Part shown: piece by piece, positions 52,625-60,712 of the stretch | How positions within the stretch are numbered: position 1 is the stretch's first letter | How the letters are laid out: the number at the start of each line of letters is the position of its first letter | DNA from: Alkalihalobacillus sp047302405 | GTDB lineage: Bacteria > Bacillota > Bacilli > Bacillales > Bacillaceae_D | Direction: 5' to 3' | NCBI RefSeq assembly: GCF_047302405.1 | Contig: NZ_CP154853.1 | Span: 4,278,001-4,342,000, forward strand | Length of the DNA stretch: 64,000 nt | Translations under genes and position numbers: made by a program | Notes under the pieces: model-generated | The model's input: the letters and a program-made list of their open reading frames with translations, nothing else | Database searches by the model: none | What the model was told of the DNA's origin: nothing

Positions 52625-53647
52625 CTAAGAGGTTATGCCCGCATTTAAATACTGCCAAACGCTTTCTGGTAAAGGAATTCTTTCTTTTTTTCTACTTTCT
52701 TCAGTAGTTGCTTCAGGTTCTCCTGGAACCATGACCCGCTCAAAACCATCGGCTGGTTTAACAGCACGTAGTTCTTGAATCATTTGATCCATTCTTGCTA
52801 AAAAGACATCAGCTATTACAAACTTGGCTGGGTTTATCACCATATAAAATTGCCCAAGTTCCCGATACTTTTGATACTCATCATACATTTTGGAGACATG
52901 AGGGCCAAAAGCAGCCCCTGTCAGGAGGGCAGAAAAGGCTTCGACGACAAACGCTAGCCCATAACCTTTTGGACCACCAAATGGTGATAGATAAGCAACA
53001 GAATTTGGATCGGTTGTCTCTATGCCATTGGTATCTACACCCCATCCTAACGGAATGTCTGTACCGTATTCCCGTGCGTTTAGAATTTTTCCAAGAGCGA
53101 CATTACTCGTAGCTAGATCAAGAATGACGGATCGTTCTTTTTTAGCGGGGAATCCGAAAGCGATTGGATTTGTCCCAAAAAATGATTCTGCTCCTCCAAA
53201 TGGGACGACAATTTTATCGGTTTGAGCCATTGCTACCCCAATTAATCCTGCCTCTGTCGCTTGATTGACAAAATAGGAGAGGGCTCCACAATGGCTGCTG
53301 TTGCGGACAGCCACAACACCAATTCCTGTTGTCTCAGCCATTTCAATAGCTTGCTCCATTGCTTTCTTAGATATGACGTGTCCAAATCCATTATCCCCAT
53401 CATAGATAGCGGTAGAGGGACTCGTTACAGTTAAGTTAGGTTTGGACTGGACATTTAATCCTCCTTCTTGAATCCGCTTAATATAATGTTCCACACGGAG
53501 TACACCATGAGAGTCGACCCCTCGTAAATTCGCATGGATAAGGACATCTGTAACGATTTCGGCCTCTTCTTTGTTTACGCCATTACTCACAAAGAGCTTG
53601 ATAACTAGTTCAGCTAAATCTTTATCATTAATTAAATGATTCGTCAT
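52625..53647 (-). CDS. Ldh-family (malate/L-lactate/diketogulonate type) NAD(P)-dependent dehydrogenase
   Basis: A 340-aa oxidoreductase of the Ldh_2 (DlgD/YiaK/malate dehydrogenase) fold. It has HANLRGVDSHGVLRVEHY with the conserved catalytic His, VRNSSHCGALSYFV, GTNPIAFGFPA and PFGGPKGYGLAFVVE. These enzymes reduce 2-keto acids such as 2,3-diketogulonate. The ATG at 53647 follows AAGGAGGG; the longer reading includes the ribosome-binding site itself. It is the first gene of the leftward unit starting at the GntR operator, so a role in sugar-acid metabolism is likely; the exact substrate is unknown. Confidence 0.85.
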   Translation of the reverse strand: MTNHLINDKDLAELVIKLFVSNGVNKEEAEIVTDVLIHANLRGVDSHGVLRVEHYIKRIQEGGLNVQSKPNLTVTSPSTAIYDGDNGFGHVISKKAMEQAIEMAETTGIGVVAVRNSSHCGALSYFVNQATEAGLIGVAMAQTDKIVVPFGGAESFFGTNPIAFGFPAKKERSVILDLATSNVALGKILNAREYGTDIPLGWGVDTNGIETTDPNSVAYLSPFGGPKGYGLAFVVEAFSALLTGAAFGPHVSKMYDEYQKYRELGQFYMVINPAKFVIADVFLARMDQMIQELRAVKPADGFERVMVPGEPEATTEESRKKERIPLPESVWQYLNAGITS

Positions 53648-53672
53648 TAATAAACCCTCCTTCAACGAAAAA

Positions 53673-53686
53673 TGATAGCATTTACA
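53673..53686 (-). promoter_or_regulatory. possible CcpA (cre) site before the Ldh-family gene
   Basis: TGATAGCATTTACA differs from the TGWNANCGNTNWCA consensus at one central base. It lies between the operator and the gene start, a sensible place for catabolite repression of hexuronate genes. Confidence 0.35.
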
Positions 53687-53696
53687 TTTTATTTAA

Positions 53697-53738
53697 ATTC
53701 ATACTACCACACTACCATACAAGTGTGGTAGTATGAAT
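53697..53738. promoter_or_regulatory. divergent operator: 17-bp-arm inverted repeat before the GntR gene
   Basis: ATTCATACTACCACACT (53697-53713) and AGTGTGGTAGTATGAAT (53722-53738) are perfect reverse complements with an 8-base spacer. The element sits between the leftward Ldh-kdgK-kdgA genes and the rightward gntR-TRAP-uxu genes, 21 bases from the GntR start. This is the expected place for a self-regulating UxuR/ExuR-type FCD repressor to control both directions. Confidence 0.75.
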
Positions 53739-53758
53739 TTACAAGGAGGTGAGCACCT

Positions 53759-54442
53759 GTGAATAAATTAATGATGCAACGAGGAAACCGCTATTCTACA
53801 AGGGATTTTGTCTATGAGATTATTAGAGAAAGAATTATGACACTAGATTTAGCACCAGGTTCATCTATTTCTGAAAAGGAAATAGCAGATGAATTAGAGG
53901 TAAGTCGAACACCAGTCCGTGAAGCGTTTCTAAAATTGTCTGAAGATGAGCTCTTACAAATTTTGCCGCAGAAAGGCTCGTTTGTAACTTTGATTGATAT
54001 AGAACATGCCGAAAATGCTCGTTTTATGCGTGAGCATCTTGAAGTGGCTATGATCCGGCTAGCGTGTGAAAAGATCACAAATGGTGCTATTGAGAAAATG
54101 GAAATGAATCTTTCACAGCAAGAAATGGTGAGAAAAGCAAAAGATGAGGAAGCTCATTTTCAGCTTGATCAAGACTTTCATAGGCTAATTTCGGAAGGAA
54201 CAGACAAGCTTCGCGTTTGGGGAGCGATTCAAAAAATGAATATCCATTTGAATCGAATTCTTAAGCTTAGTATTAACTCACGCTACAATTGGGATGTTTT
54301 AACTGAACATCATCGTCAATTGTTTACAGCTATAAAAGAAAAGGACCAAGAAAGTGCTGAGAAAATAATGCGTGAACATTTGAGACTCGTTTCTTTTGAT
54401 CAATATGAAATAAAACAAAAGCATCCAGAATACTTCAACTAG
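53759..54442 (+). CDS. GntR-family (FCD) transcriptional regulator of the hexuronate cluster
   Basis: A 227-aa FadR-subfamily regulator. The N-terminal winged helix (DFVYEIIRERIMTLDLAPGSSISEKEIADELEVSRTPVREAFLKL) is followed by an all-helical FCD ligand domain (FMREHLEVAMIRLACEKI, FHRLISEGTD, EHHRQLFTAI, MREHLRL) with the metal-binding histidines. The GTG start is placed 7 bases after AAGGAGGTG. The strong inverted repeat just upstream suggests autoregulation. By context it senses a hexuronate pathway intermediate such as fructuronate or mannonate; this is inference. Confidence 0.88.
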   Translation: MNKLMMQRGNRYSTRDFVYEIIRERIMTLDLAPGSSISEKEIADELEVSRTPVREAFLKLSEDELLQILPQKGSFVTLIDIEHAENARFMREHLEVAMIRLACEKITNGAIEKMEMNLSQQEMVRKAKDEEAHFQLDQDFHRLISEGTDKLRVWGAIQKMNIHLNRILKLSINSRYNWDVLTEHHRQLFTAIKEKDQESAEKIMREHLRLVSFDQYEIKQKHPEYFN

Positions 54443-54464
54443 AACTCCTAGTTGATAAGCTTTA

Positions 54465-54478
54465 TGAAATCGTATTCA
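54465..54478 (+). promoter_or_regulatory. possible CcpA (cre) site before dctP
   Basis: TGAAATCGTATTCA matches the cre consensus except for one position. It lies between the GntR gene and the TRAP operon, 22 bases before the dctP start. Confidence 0.35.
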
Positions 54479-54499
54479 TGGGGGAGTGAGGAGGAAGTA

Positions 54500-55519
54500 A
54501 TGAAAAGAGTAATTGGAATATTTGCATTAATCAGTGCTTTATTGCTTGTTGGTTGTTCACAGTCTACGTATTCTGATGGAGAAGACGACAATGTTACCTA
54601 TTGGAAAATGACGCATATTTCTGATAGTAGTCATTTATGGCATCAAGCTGCAGAGGAGTTTGCTAGACTTGTCGCTGAAAAGACGGATGATCAAGTCATT
54701 ATTGATATCTATCCGAATAGCCAGTTAGGAAATGAAGTTGATAGTATTAATTCGATTAAGTTTGGAGCAACAGATTTAACGATTACCGGTGAAACACTTG
54801 AAGTGTGGACACCTAACGCTATTTTGTTAGCGGTTCCATATGCATTTCAAGATGAGCATCATATGCGTCGCGTGATTGAAGGTGAAATAGGGAAAAAGAT
54901 TAAGCAAGATATCATCGATGATGTTGGCCTGACTCCTCTTTTTTACATGGAGCGAGCACCGCGAAATGTAACGTCTAATTATCCAATTTCGACACCAGAG
55001 GATCTCCGAGGGTTCAGTATGCGGGTGCCTAATGTACCATTATTCCTAGATACATGGGCAGCGGCCGGTGCAAACCCTCAAGTGATTAGCTTAAATGAAG
55101 TATTTACAGGACTGCAGCAAGGTGTAATTGATGGCCAGGAAAATCCAAATGATCTCATTGACAGCAATGGATTTTATGAGGTTCAGAATTACTTAAATGT
55201 AACCGAACATGTTCGCTCATGGATTTATGTTGTTGTCGGCAATGAACAGTTAGCCGCATTACCAGAAAGTCAGAGACAGGCGGTGTTGGAGGCAGCAGAA
55301 GAGGCTGAATTATTTGCTCGTGAGCTTCTTGAAAGTGACGCTGAAAAAGTAAATGAACGTCTACAATCAAGAGGGATGGAATTCAATGAAGATGTTGATC
55401 AAGAAGCTTTCCGTGAAGCGATGCTCCCAGCATTAGAGAAAAGTCTTGGGGAAGAGCAATATGAACTTTACCTAGAAATCGTTGCAGATGGGGAAGAAAG
55501 TGAGGAGGAAAAGGAATGA
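54500..55519 (+). CDS. dctP: TRAP transporter substrate-binding lipoprotein (DctP family)
   Basis: A 339-aa extracytoplasmic receptor. The signal peptide ends in a lipobox (LLLVGC), so it is anchored in the membrane as in Gram-positives. The body shows DctP motifs: SNLHL-like SDSSHLWHQAAEEFARLV, YPNSQLGNE, and the conserved carboxylate-binding Arg region GFSMRVPNVP, with GVIDGQENP. The ATG at 54500 follows GGAGGAAG; the ORF start at 54452 is rejected. By context it binds a hexuronate or related sugar acid. Confidence 0.92.
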   Translation: MKRVIGIFALISALLLVGCSQSTYSDGEDDNVTYWKMTHISDSSHLWHQAAEEFARLVAEKTDDQVIIDIYPNSQLGNEVDSINSIKFGATDLTITGETLEVWTPNAILLAVPYAFQDEHHMRRVIEGEIGKKIKQDIIDDVGLTPLFYMERAPRNVTSNYPISTPEDLRGFSMRVPNVPLFLDTWAAAGANPQVISLNEVFTGLQQGVIDGQENPNDLIDSNGFYEVQNYLNVTEHVRSWIYVVVGNEQLAALPESQRQAVLEAAEEAELFARELLESDAEKVNERLQSRGMEFNEDVDQEAFREAMLPALEKSLGEEQYELYLEIVADGEESEEEKE

Positions 55520-55995
55520 AAGTAGCTACTATACTTGATAAATGGCTATCCTATATAACTATCATTATATTTACCTCACTTTTGTTAGTAGTAGTTCTTC
55601 AAATTATTTGTCGGTATTTACCTTATAATCCGATTTGGACAGAAGAGCTTTCTCGTTATTTATTTGTCTATTCCATAACGGTTGCTGCACCACTTGCGAT
55701 TCGTAAAAATGAGTTTATTCGTGTTGATATGTTGATTATGCTACTCCCTGAAAAAGGTAGACGTAATTATGAAATCTTCATTTCATCAATCATTTTTCTG
55801 TTTGGAATTGTGCTATTTATAGAAGGACTTAACTTCTATAAGCTTGGACTTGATTTTATTTCGCCAACTCTTGGTATGCAAATGAGCTATGTATATGTTG
55901 CAGTTCCTATCCTTGCTGTACTTATCATGGTTTATTCCATTATTTATATAATTGACCGTTTTAAAAACGTGAAGTTAGAAGGTGAAGAGCTGTGA
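55516..55995 (+). CDS. dctQ: TRAP transporter small permease (DctQ family)
   Basis: A 159-aa protein with four transmembrane helices and the DctQ pattern (RYLPYNPIWTEELSRYLFVY and FIRVDML). It overlaps dctP and dctM by four bases each, so the three are translated together. It pairs with DctM to form the sodium-coupled uptake complex. Confidence 0.92.
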   Translation: MKVATILDKWLSYITIIIFTSLLLVVVLQIICRYLPYNPIWTEELSRYLFVYSITVAAPLAIRKNEFIRVDMLIMLLPEKGRRNYEIFISSIIFLFGIVLFIEGLNFYKLGLDFISPTLGMQMSYVYVAVPILAVLIMVYSIIYIIDRFKNVKLEGEEL

Positions 55996-57266
55996 TGTCT
56001 TTATTACTAGTAGGTTCATTTTTATTGTTTATTTTGATTGGAATACCGATTGCTTTTAGTTTAGGGCTTGCTTCGCTTTTGTATTTAATTGTAGCAGGGA
56101 TTCCAATGACTATTATTCCGCAGGCAATGTTTGCGGGTATTAATTCTTTTGTACTTCTAGCTATTCCAGCATTTATTCTTGCTGGAAATTTAATGAACGC
56201 TGGTGGAATAACAACACGAATTATTGACTTCGCTAAAGCGTGCGTTGGTCATATTCGAGGAGGTTTAGCCTTAACGAATGTAACTTCTTCCCTTGGTTTT
56301 GCTGGTATTTCCGGGACGGCATTATCTGATACGGCGAGCATTGGTTCTGTTATGATCCCAGCGATGAAAAAAGAAGGGTATGGTTCCGGTTTCTCAGCTG
56401 CAGTTACTTCCATTTCTTCAACAGTTGGACCGATGCTTCCGCCTTCTTTACCGATGATCATTATCGGAACACTTGCAAGCGTTTCAATCGGTGATTTATT
56501 TTTAGCTGGTGCGATTCCGGGGATATTGCTTGCCATTGGCTTTCTGATCATTACATATGTGATCTCGGTTAAACGAAATTATCCTAAAGGGGAACGTCAA
56601 CCCATTTCTACTGTGACAAAATCTTTTTTCGGAGCATTTTGGGCACTCCTCATGGTTGTGATTATTCTTTGGGGAATTCTTGGTGGCTATTTCACTCCAA
56701 CAGAAGCAGCCGTTGTTTGTGTGATTTATGCACTTATTGTTGGCGGTTTTGTTTACCGTGAACTTAATCCAAGGGAAATTCCTTCTTTACTTGTTAATAC
56801 GATTAGTTCAACGGCATCGATCTTATTGCTTGTTGGGTTTGCAAATTTGTTTGGTTGGATCCTTGTTCGTGAAGGTGTCCCATTACTGATTGCAGACGGC
56901 ATATTGTCCATTACAGATAATCCAATTTTTATTATCTTTCTACTCATTATTCTTCTGTTAGTTGTAGGTATGTTTATGGAGACGATTGCGGCATTAGTCA
57001 TCTTATTCCCTGTTCTTCTACCTGTTGCCACAAGTGCTGGGATGGATCCAGTCCATTTTGGAGTTGTGATGGTACTTACACTTATGATTGGATTGTCAAC
57101 GCCACCAGTAGGTGTATGCCTATTCGTTGCTTCAAGCTTTGCTAAAGTTCCAATTGGGAAAACAGTCAAGGAGCTAGTTCCATTTTTGGGCGTCGCATTG
57201 CTTGTTCTAATTTTAGTAGCTTATATCCCGGCTTTGTCGTTATATCTGCCAAGTTTATTTGAATAA
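55992..57266 (+). CDS. dctM: TRAP transporter large permease (DctM family)
   Basis: A 424-aa permease with about 12-13 hydrophobic segments and the family regions FAGINSFVLLAIPAFILAGN, GFAGISGTALSDTASIGSVM, PPSLPMIIIGTLASVSIG and STPPVGVCLFVASS. It forms the transport channel that moves the substrate with sodium. The GTG at 55992 is preferred by spacing from AAGGTG; the next codon is an ATG and could be used instead. Confidence 0.93.
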   Translation: MMSLLLVGSFLLFILIGIPIAFSLGLASLLYLIVAGIPMTIIPQAMFAGINSFVLLAIPAFILAGNLMNAGGITTRIIDFAKACVGHIRGGLALTNVTSSLGFAGISGTALSDTASIGSVMIPAMKKEGYGSGFSAAVTSISSTVGPMLPPSLPMIIIGTLASVSIGDLFLAGAIPGILLAIGFLIITYVISVKRNYPKGERQPISTVTKSFFGAFWALLMVVIILWGILGGYFTPTEAAVVCVIYALIVGGFVYRELNPREIPSLLVNTISSTASILLLVGFANLFGWILVREGVPLLIADGILSITDNPIFIIFLLIILLLVVGMFMETIAALVILFPVLLPVATSAGMDPVHFGVVMVLTLMIGLSTPPVGVCLFVASSFAKVPIGKTVKELVPFLGVALLVLILVAYIPALSLYLPSLFE

Positions 57267-57279
57267 GGAGTGAGTGTAA

Positions 57280-58296
57280 ATGCGGGCCATTCAAGTAATA
57301 GAACCCAAAATATTGAATATTGTCGAAATGGAAAAGCAGAATATTAAAGAGGATGATGATGTTCTTGTAAAGGTGAAAGCAGTAGGAATTTGTGGGTCAG
57401 ATATGCATATTTATCATGGAAGTAATCCTTTTACGACTTACCCAAGAGTGATTGGTCATGAAGTAGCGGGAATAGTGGAAGAAGTAGGGTCAGCGGTGTC
57501 CCATTTGCAGCCTGGAGATCGAGTCGCTCTTGAACCGATTTCTTATTGTGGAACTTGTTATGCTTGTCGGAAAGGTCGTCCAAATGTTTGTACAAGCCTT
57601 GAAGTATTTGGTGTGCATCGTGATGGGGGAATGAGAGAGTGGATAGTAGCGAAGGAAAAGAAGTGGCATAAAGTCGAAGAGTATGTTTCGTTTGAAGCAG
57701 CAGCCCTTGCTGAACCAATGACAATTGGGGCACAGGCAATGTTTCGTGGGAATGTTCAATCTAGTGATACCGTTTTTATTATGGGTGCAGGTCCAACTGG
57801 AATCGCATGTCTTATCATGGCGAAACAAAAAGGAGCGACTGTTTTTATTTCGGACTTTAACGATAACCGCCTCGACTATGCTAAATCAATTGGAGCCGAT
57901 TATCTTATTCATCCTGGTCAAGAGGATGTTGAAAAAGTAATTACGGAAAAGACAAATGGGGAATTGATCAATGTTGTGATTGATGCGGTAGGGACCGCTG
58001 CAACGTTTGAGCAGGCTGTGACTCTTGCTTCAACAGCTGGGACTGTTGTGACTTTAGGGTTTAATGAAAGCCCATCAAACATTCCATCTCTTGCTTTGAC
58101 AAAGAAGGAATTAACGGTGGTCGGTTCAAGGTTACAGACAAATCAATTTCCAGGTGTGATTGAGCAAGTGAATCATAAAAGAATAGATCCGAGTGCTGTG
58201 ATTTCCCATCAATTCGCTTATACAGAAATAAAAGAAGCGATTGAGTTATTAGAAAAGCATCCTGAAGAAGTAAGAAAAATCGTTTTAACTTTTTAA
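57280..58296 (+). CDS. zinc-dependent medium-chain alcohol dehydrogenase
   Basis: A 338-aa MDR-superfamily dehydrogenase. The catalytic zinc site is in GICGSDMHIYHG and IGHEVAGIVEEVG, the structural zinc site has four cysteines in CGTCYACRKGRPNVC, and the cofactor motif GAGPTGIACL is mid-chain. It is closest to the sorbitol/idonate/threonine dehydrogenase group. It lies between the TRAP transporter and uxuA, so it probably oxidises or reduces a sugar acid such as gulonate, altronate or mannonate. The reaction is not provable from sequence. Confidence 0.88.
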   Translation: MRAIQVIEPKILNIVEMEKQNIKEDDDVLVKVKAVGICGSDMHIYHGSNPFTTYPRVIGHEVAGIVEEVGSAVSHLQPGDRVALEPISYCGTCYACRKGRPNVCTSLEVFGVHRDGGMREWIVAKEKKWHKVEEYVSFEAAALAEPMTIGAQAMFRGNVQSSDTVFIMGAGPTGIACLIMAKQKGATVFISDFNDNRLDYAKSIGADYLIHPGQEDVEKVITEKTNGELINVVIDAVGTAATFEQAVTLASTAGTVVTLGFNESPSNIPSLALTKKELTVVGSRLQTNQFPGVIEQVNHKRIDPSAVISHQFAYTEIKEAIELLEKHPEEVRKIVLTF

Positions 58297-58319
58297 ATTA
58301 AAAAAGGACGTGAATAGCT

Positions 58320-59414
58320 ATGCGTATGACATTTAGGTGGTATGGAGAGAACAACGACTCAGTTACATTAGAACAGATTAAGCAAATTCCAGGAGTAGAA
58401 GGCTTAGTCTGGGCACTGCATGATCGTGTTGCCGGAGAAGTATGGCCACTTGATGAGATTCTTGCTTTAAAGGAAAAGGCTGATGCCTACGGATTTCATC
58501 TTGATGTAGTCGAAAGCATTAATGTTCATGAAGACATTAAACTAGGCTTACCGACACGCGATCAGTACATTGAAAACTACAAAGCAAGTATTCGTAATGT
58601 CGCTGAAGTTGGAGCAAAAGTGATTTGCTATAATTTTATGCCCATTTTCGATTGGACACGTACAGATTTATTCAAAGAGATGGAAGATGGATCAACAGCT
58701 TTATTTTATGAAAAGGCAAAAGTAGATTCAATGGATCCGCAAGAGCTTATCAAACAAACAACGAATAATCCCTCCCAATATACAATGCCAGGTTGGGAAC
58801 CAGAACGACTAAAAGATATTGAGCACTCTTTTACAGCCTATAAAAATGTGAGTGAGGATGACCTTTGGGCAAACTTGCAATACTTCTTAGAACAAGTGCT
58901 TCCAGTTGCAGAACAGCATGATATTAAACTAGCGATTCATCCGGATGATCCACCTTGGTCTGTGTTTAACTTGCCAAGAATCATTACGAGTGAAGCAGCA
59001 GTTGAGAAATTCTTATCTATATCGGATAGTCCATCACATGGTATTACGTTGTGCAGTGGTTCGCTTGGTGCTAATCCAAAGAATAATATTGCTCGTATTA
59101 TTCGTCGTTTTTCTGACCGAATCCCATTTGCCCACATTCGTAATGTAAAAGTGTATGAAAATGGAGATTTCATTGAAACATCTCACCGTACGCAAGATGG
59201 CTCAGTCGATATTGCTGATGTTGTAAAGGCCTATCATGAGAATGACTTTACAGGTTATGTACGTCCCGATCATGGGCGTCATATCTGGAATGAGGAATGC
59301 CGACCTGGTTATGGGTTATATGATCGTGCCCTTGGGATTATGCATTTATGGGGGCTTTGGGACGCTTATGAATTAGTGAAAAAAGGGGGAGATGACAATG
59401 CTTCCGATTCATAA
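58320..59414 (+). CDS. uxuA: D-mannonate dehydratase
   Basis: A 364-aa TIM-barrel enzyme converting D-mannonate to 2-keto-3-deoxygluconate. Family motifs are clear: MTFRWYGENND at the N-terminus, GLVWALHD, VVESINVHEDIKLG, VICYNFMPIFDWTRT, LAIHPDDPPW, ITLCSGSLGA, FAHIRNVK and YVRPDHGRHIW. The metal ligands (His, Cys, His, Asp) fall in the last four blocks. The start follows AAGGACGTG. Its product is used by the divergently encoded KdgK and KdgA. Confidence 0.96.
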   Translation: MRMTFRWYGENNDSVTLEQIKQIPGVEGLVWALHDRVAGEVWPLDEILALKEKADAYGFHLDVVESINVHEDIKLGLPTRDQYIENYKASIRNVAEVGAKVICYNFMPIFDWTRTDLFKEMEDGSTALFYEKAKVDSMDPQELIKQTTNNPSQYTMPGWEPERLKDIEHSFTAYKNVSEDDLWANLQYFLEQVLPVAEQHDIKLAIHPDDPPWSVFNLPRIITSEAAVEKFLSISDSPSHGITLCSGSLGANPKNNIARIIRRFSDRIPFAHIRNVKVYENGDFIETSHRTQDGSVDIADVVKAYHENDFTGYVRPDHGRHIWNEECRPGYGLYDRALGIMHLWGLWDAYELVKKGGDDNASDS

Positions 59415-60246
59415 ATCTCTTGCTGGTAAGGTTGCTGTTGTTACAGGGGGAAGTGGTGTACTTTGTCAGGCAATGGCTAAGGAGCTTGCTCACCAGGGTA
59501 TGAAAATAGCGATCTTAAACCGTAATAAGGAGAAAGGGCAAGAAGTGGCTGCAGAAATCGAATCAGTAGGGGGAACCGCGATTTCTATTTCTTGCGACGT
59601 TTTAAAAGAAGAAAGTGTGTTGGCTGCAAGTGAAGTGGTCCTTAAAGAGCTTGGACCGTGTAACCTGTTGATAAATGGTGCGGGTGGTAATCACACAGAC
59701 GCTATTACACAGACGGAAACATATAGTGTTGGAGACCTTGAAAATAGTGAGATTAAAAGTTTTTTTGATTTAACGATTGCCGGTTTTGATTCCGTTTTTA
59801 AACTTAATCTTCTCGGGACGGTTATCCCAACACAAATCTTTGCCAAACAAATGCTTAATCAAAAAGGGGCTGCTGTTATTAACCTTTCTTCCATGAGTGC
59901 CCCTTCGCCAATGACCAAAGTTCCTGCATATAGTGCTGCTAAAGCAGGGATTGATAACTTTACACAATGGTTGGCGGTTCATTTTGCTGAGGCTGGAATT
60001 CGAGTGAACGCGATCGCACCAGGATTTTTCTTAACGGAACAAAATCGTCACCTACTTACGAATGAAGACGGCAGCTTAACAGAGCGTGCGAATAAAATTA
60101 TTACCCACACTCCTCAAGGTCGATTCGGTGTTCCAGAAGATTTGCTGGGTACATTGCTTTGGCTTGCTGATAAGGAAAGTTCTGGTTTTGTTACGGGTAT
60201 TACCGTTCCTGTTGATGGTGGATTTATGGCGTATTCAGGTGTTTAA
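59398..60246 (+). CDS. SDR-type D-mannonate oxidoreductase-like protein
   Basis: A 282-aa short-chain dehydrogenase with the cofactor motif TGGSGVLCQAMAKEL, the NGAGGN structural motif, catalytic Ser and Tyr-x-x-x-Lys (SSMSAPSP, YSAAKAG) and the C-terminal GITVPVDGGF. It overlaps uxuA by 17 bases. SDRs in this position are the Bacillus type of fructuronate reductase (UxuB function, reducing D-fructuronate to D-mannonate), unrelated to the enteric long-chain enzyme. That assignment is by context and resemblance. The ATG at 59398 sits behind GGGGGAG. Confidence 0.85.
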   Translation: MLPIHKSLAGKVAVVTGGSGVLCQAMAKELAHQGMKIAILNRNKEKGQEVAAEIESVGGTAISISCDVLKEESVLAASEVVLKELGPCNLLINGAGGNHTDAITQTETYSVGDLENSEIKSFFDLTIAGFDSVFKLNLLGTVIPTQIFAKQMLNQKGAAVINLSSMSAPSPMTKVPAYSAAKAGIDNFTQWLAVHFAEAGIRVNAIAPGFFLTEQNRHLLTNEDGSLTERANKIITHTPQGRFGVPEDLLGTLLWLADKESSGFVTGITVPVDGGFMAYSGV

Positions 60247-60291
60247 GAGAGACTTAGAATGATAGGGACGTCTCAAATGGCCTCTAATTAA

Positions 60292-60331
60292 TAATAACCT
60301 CGTGTCAAAACGGCGTGAGGTTATTTTTTTT
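60292..60331 (+). terminator. terminator of the hexuronate operon
   Basis: AATAACCTC pairs with GAGGTTATT around a GTG...CGTG loop, followed by a run of T's. Confidence 0.85.
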
Positions 60332-60343
60332 GGTGAAAAAAGA

Positions 60344-60598
60344 GAATACGTAATGAAAGTCACTTGATGCGAGGGTTAGGGTGCGAGTAAGGTGGAATAG
60401 GTAATGAAAATCATGTGATGAGAGGGTTAGGGTGCGAGTAAGGTGGAATAGGTAATGAAAATCATGTGATGCGGAGATTAGGGTGCGAATAAGATGGAAT
60501 AGGTAATGAAAGCCTAGAGATGCGGAAATTAGGGTACGAATAAAAGAGAATAGGTAATGAAAACCACAAAATGCGTCCATTATTGTTCGAAAAACCAG
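60344..60598. repeat. 51-bp tandem repeat array 2
   Basis: Five units start at 60344, 60395, 60446, 60497 and 60548, exactly 51 bases apart. Shared blocks are GAATAGGTAATGAAAATCA and TTAGGGTGCGAATAAG, closely related to the array at 8779. Units 1-3 are most alike and unit 5 is worn. The array ends in CGAAAAACCAG followed by TGATTGG, the same end motif as array 1. Confidence 0.92.
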
Positions 60599-60635
60599 TG
60601 ATTGGTGCCTCTACTTACAGTTCTTCATCAGAGAG

Positions 60636-60671
60636 AAAAAGAAGCTGAACCCCCTGGGACAGCTTCTTTTT
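60636..60671 (-). terminator. terminator of the catalase gene
   Basis: AAAAAGAAGCTG and CAGCTTCTTTTT form a perfect stem around a 12-base loop. A's on the left give a U-tract on the minus strand; the hairpin may work in both directions. Confidence 0.82.
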
Positions 60672-60712
60672 ATGTGTAGTTATGAGCATTTAATAGAGTC
60701 AAAACTTCTCCA

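Larger units (their letters stand above)
60247..60712. other. 466-base intergenic region with terminators and a repeat array
   Basis: It contains the hexuronate operon terminator, five units of the 51-bp repeat and the catalase terminator. A 91-codon minus-strand ORF (60305-60580) is only the repeat read as 17-residue blocks. Confidence 0.7.

Noticed and set aside
57431..57828. Minus-strand ORFs opposite the zinc alcohol dehydrogenase
   Set aside because: Compositionally odd (His/Cys-rich), no ribosome-binding site, and entirely within a well-supported gene on the other strand.
60305..60580. 91-codon minus-strand ORF with 17-residue repeats
   Set aside because: It coincides with the 51-bp repeat array and two terminators and lacks a Shine-Dalgarno site; the related array at 8779 has the same open frame but no start. 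Treated as non-coding repeat.
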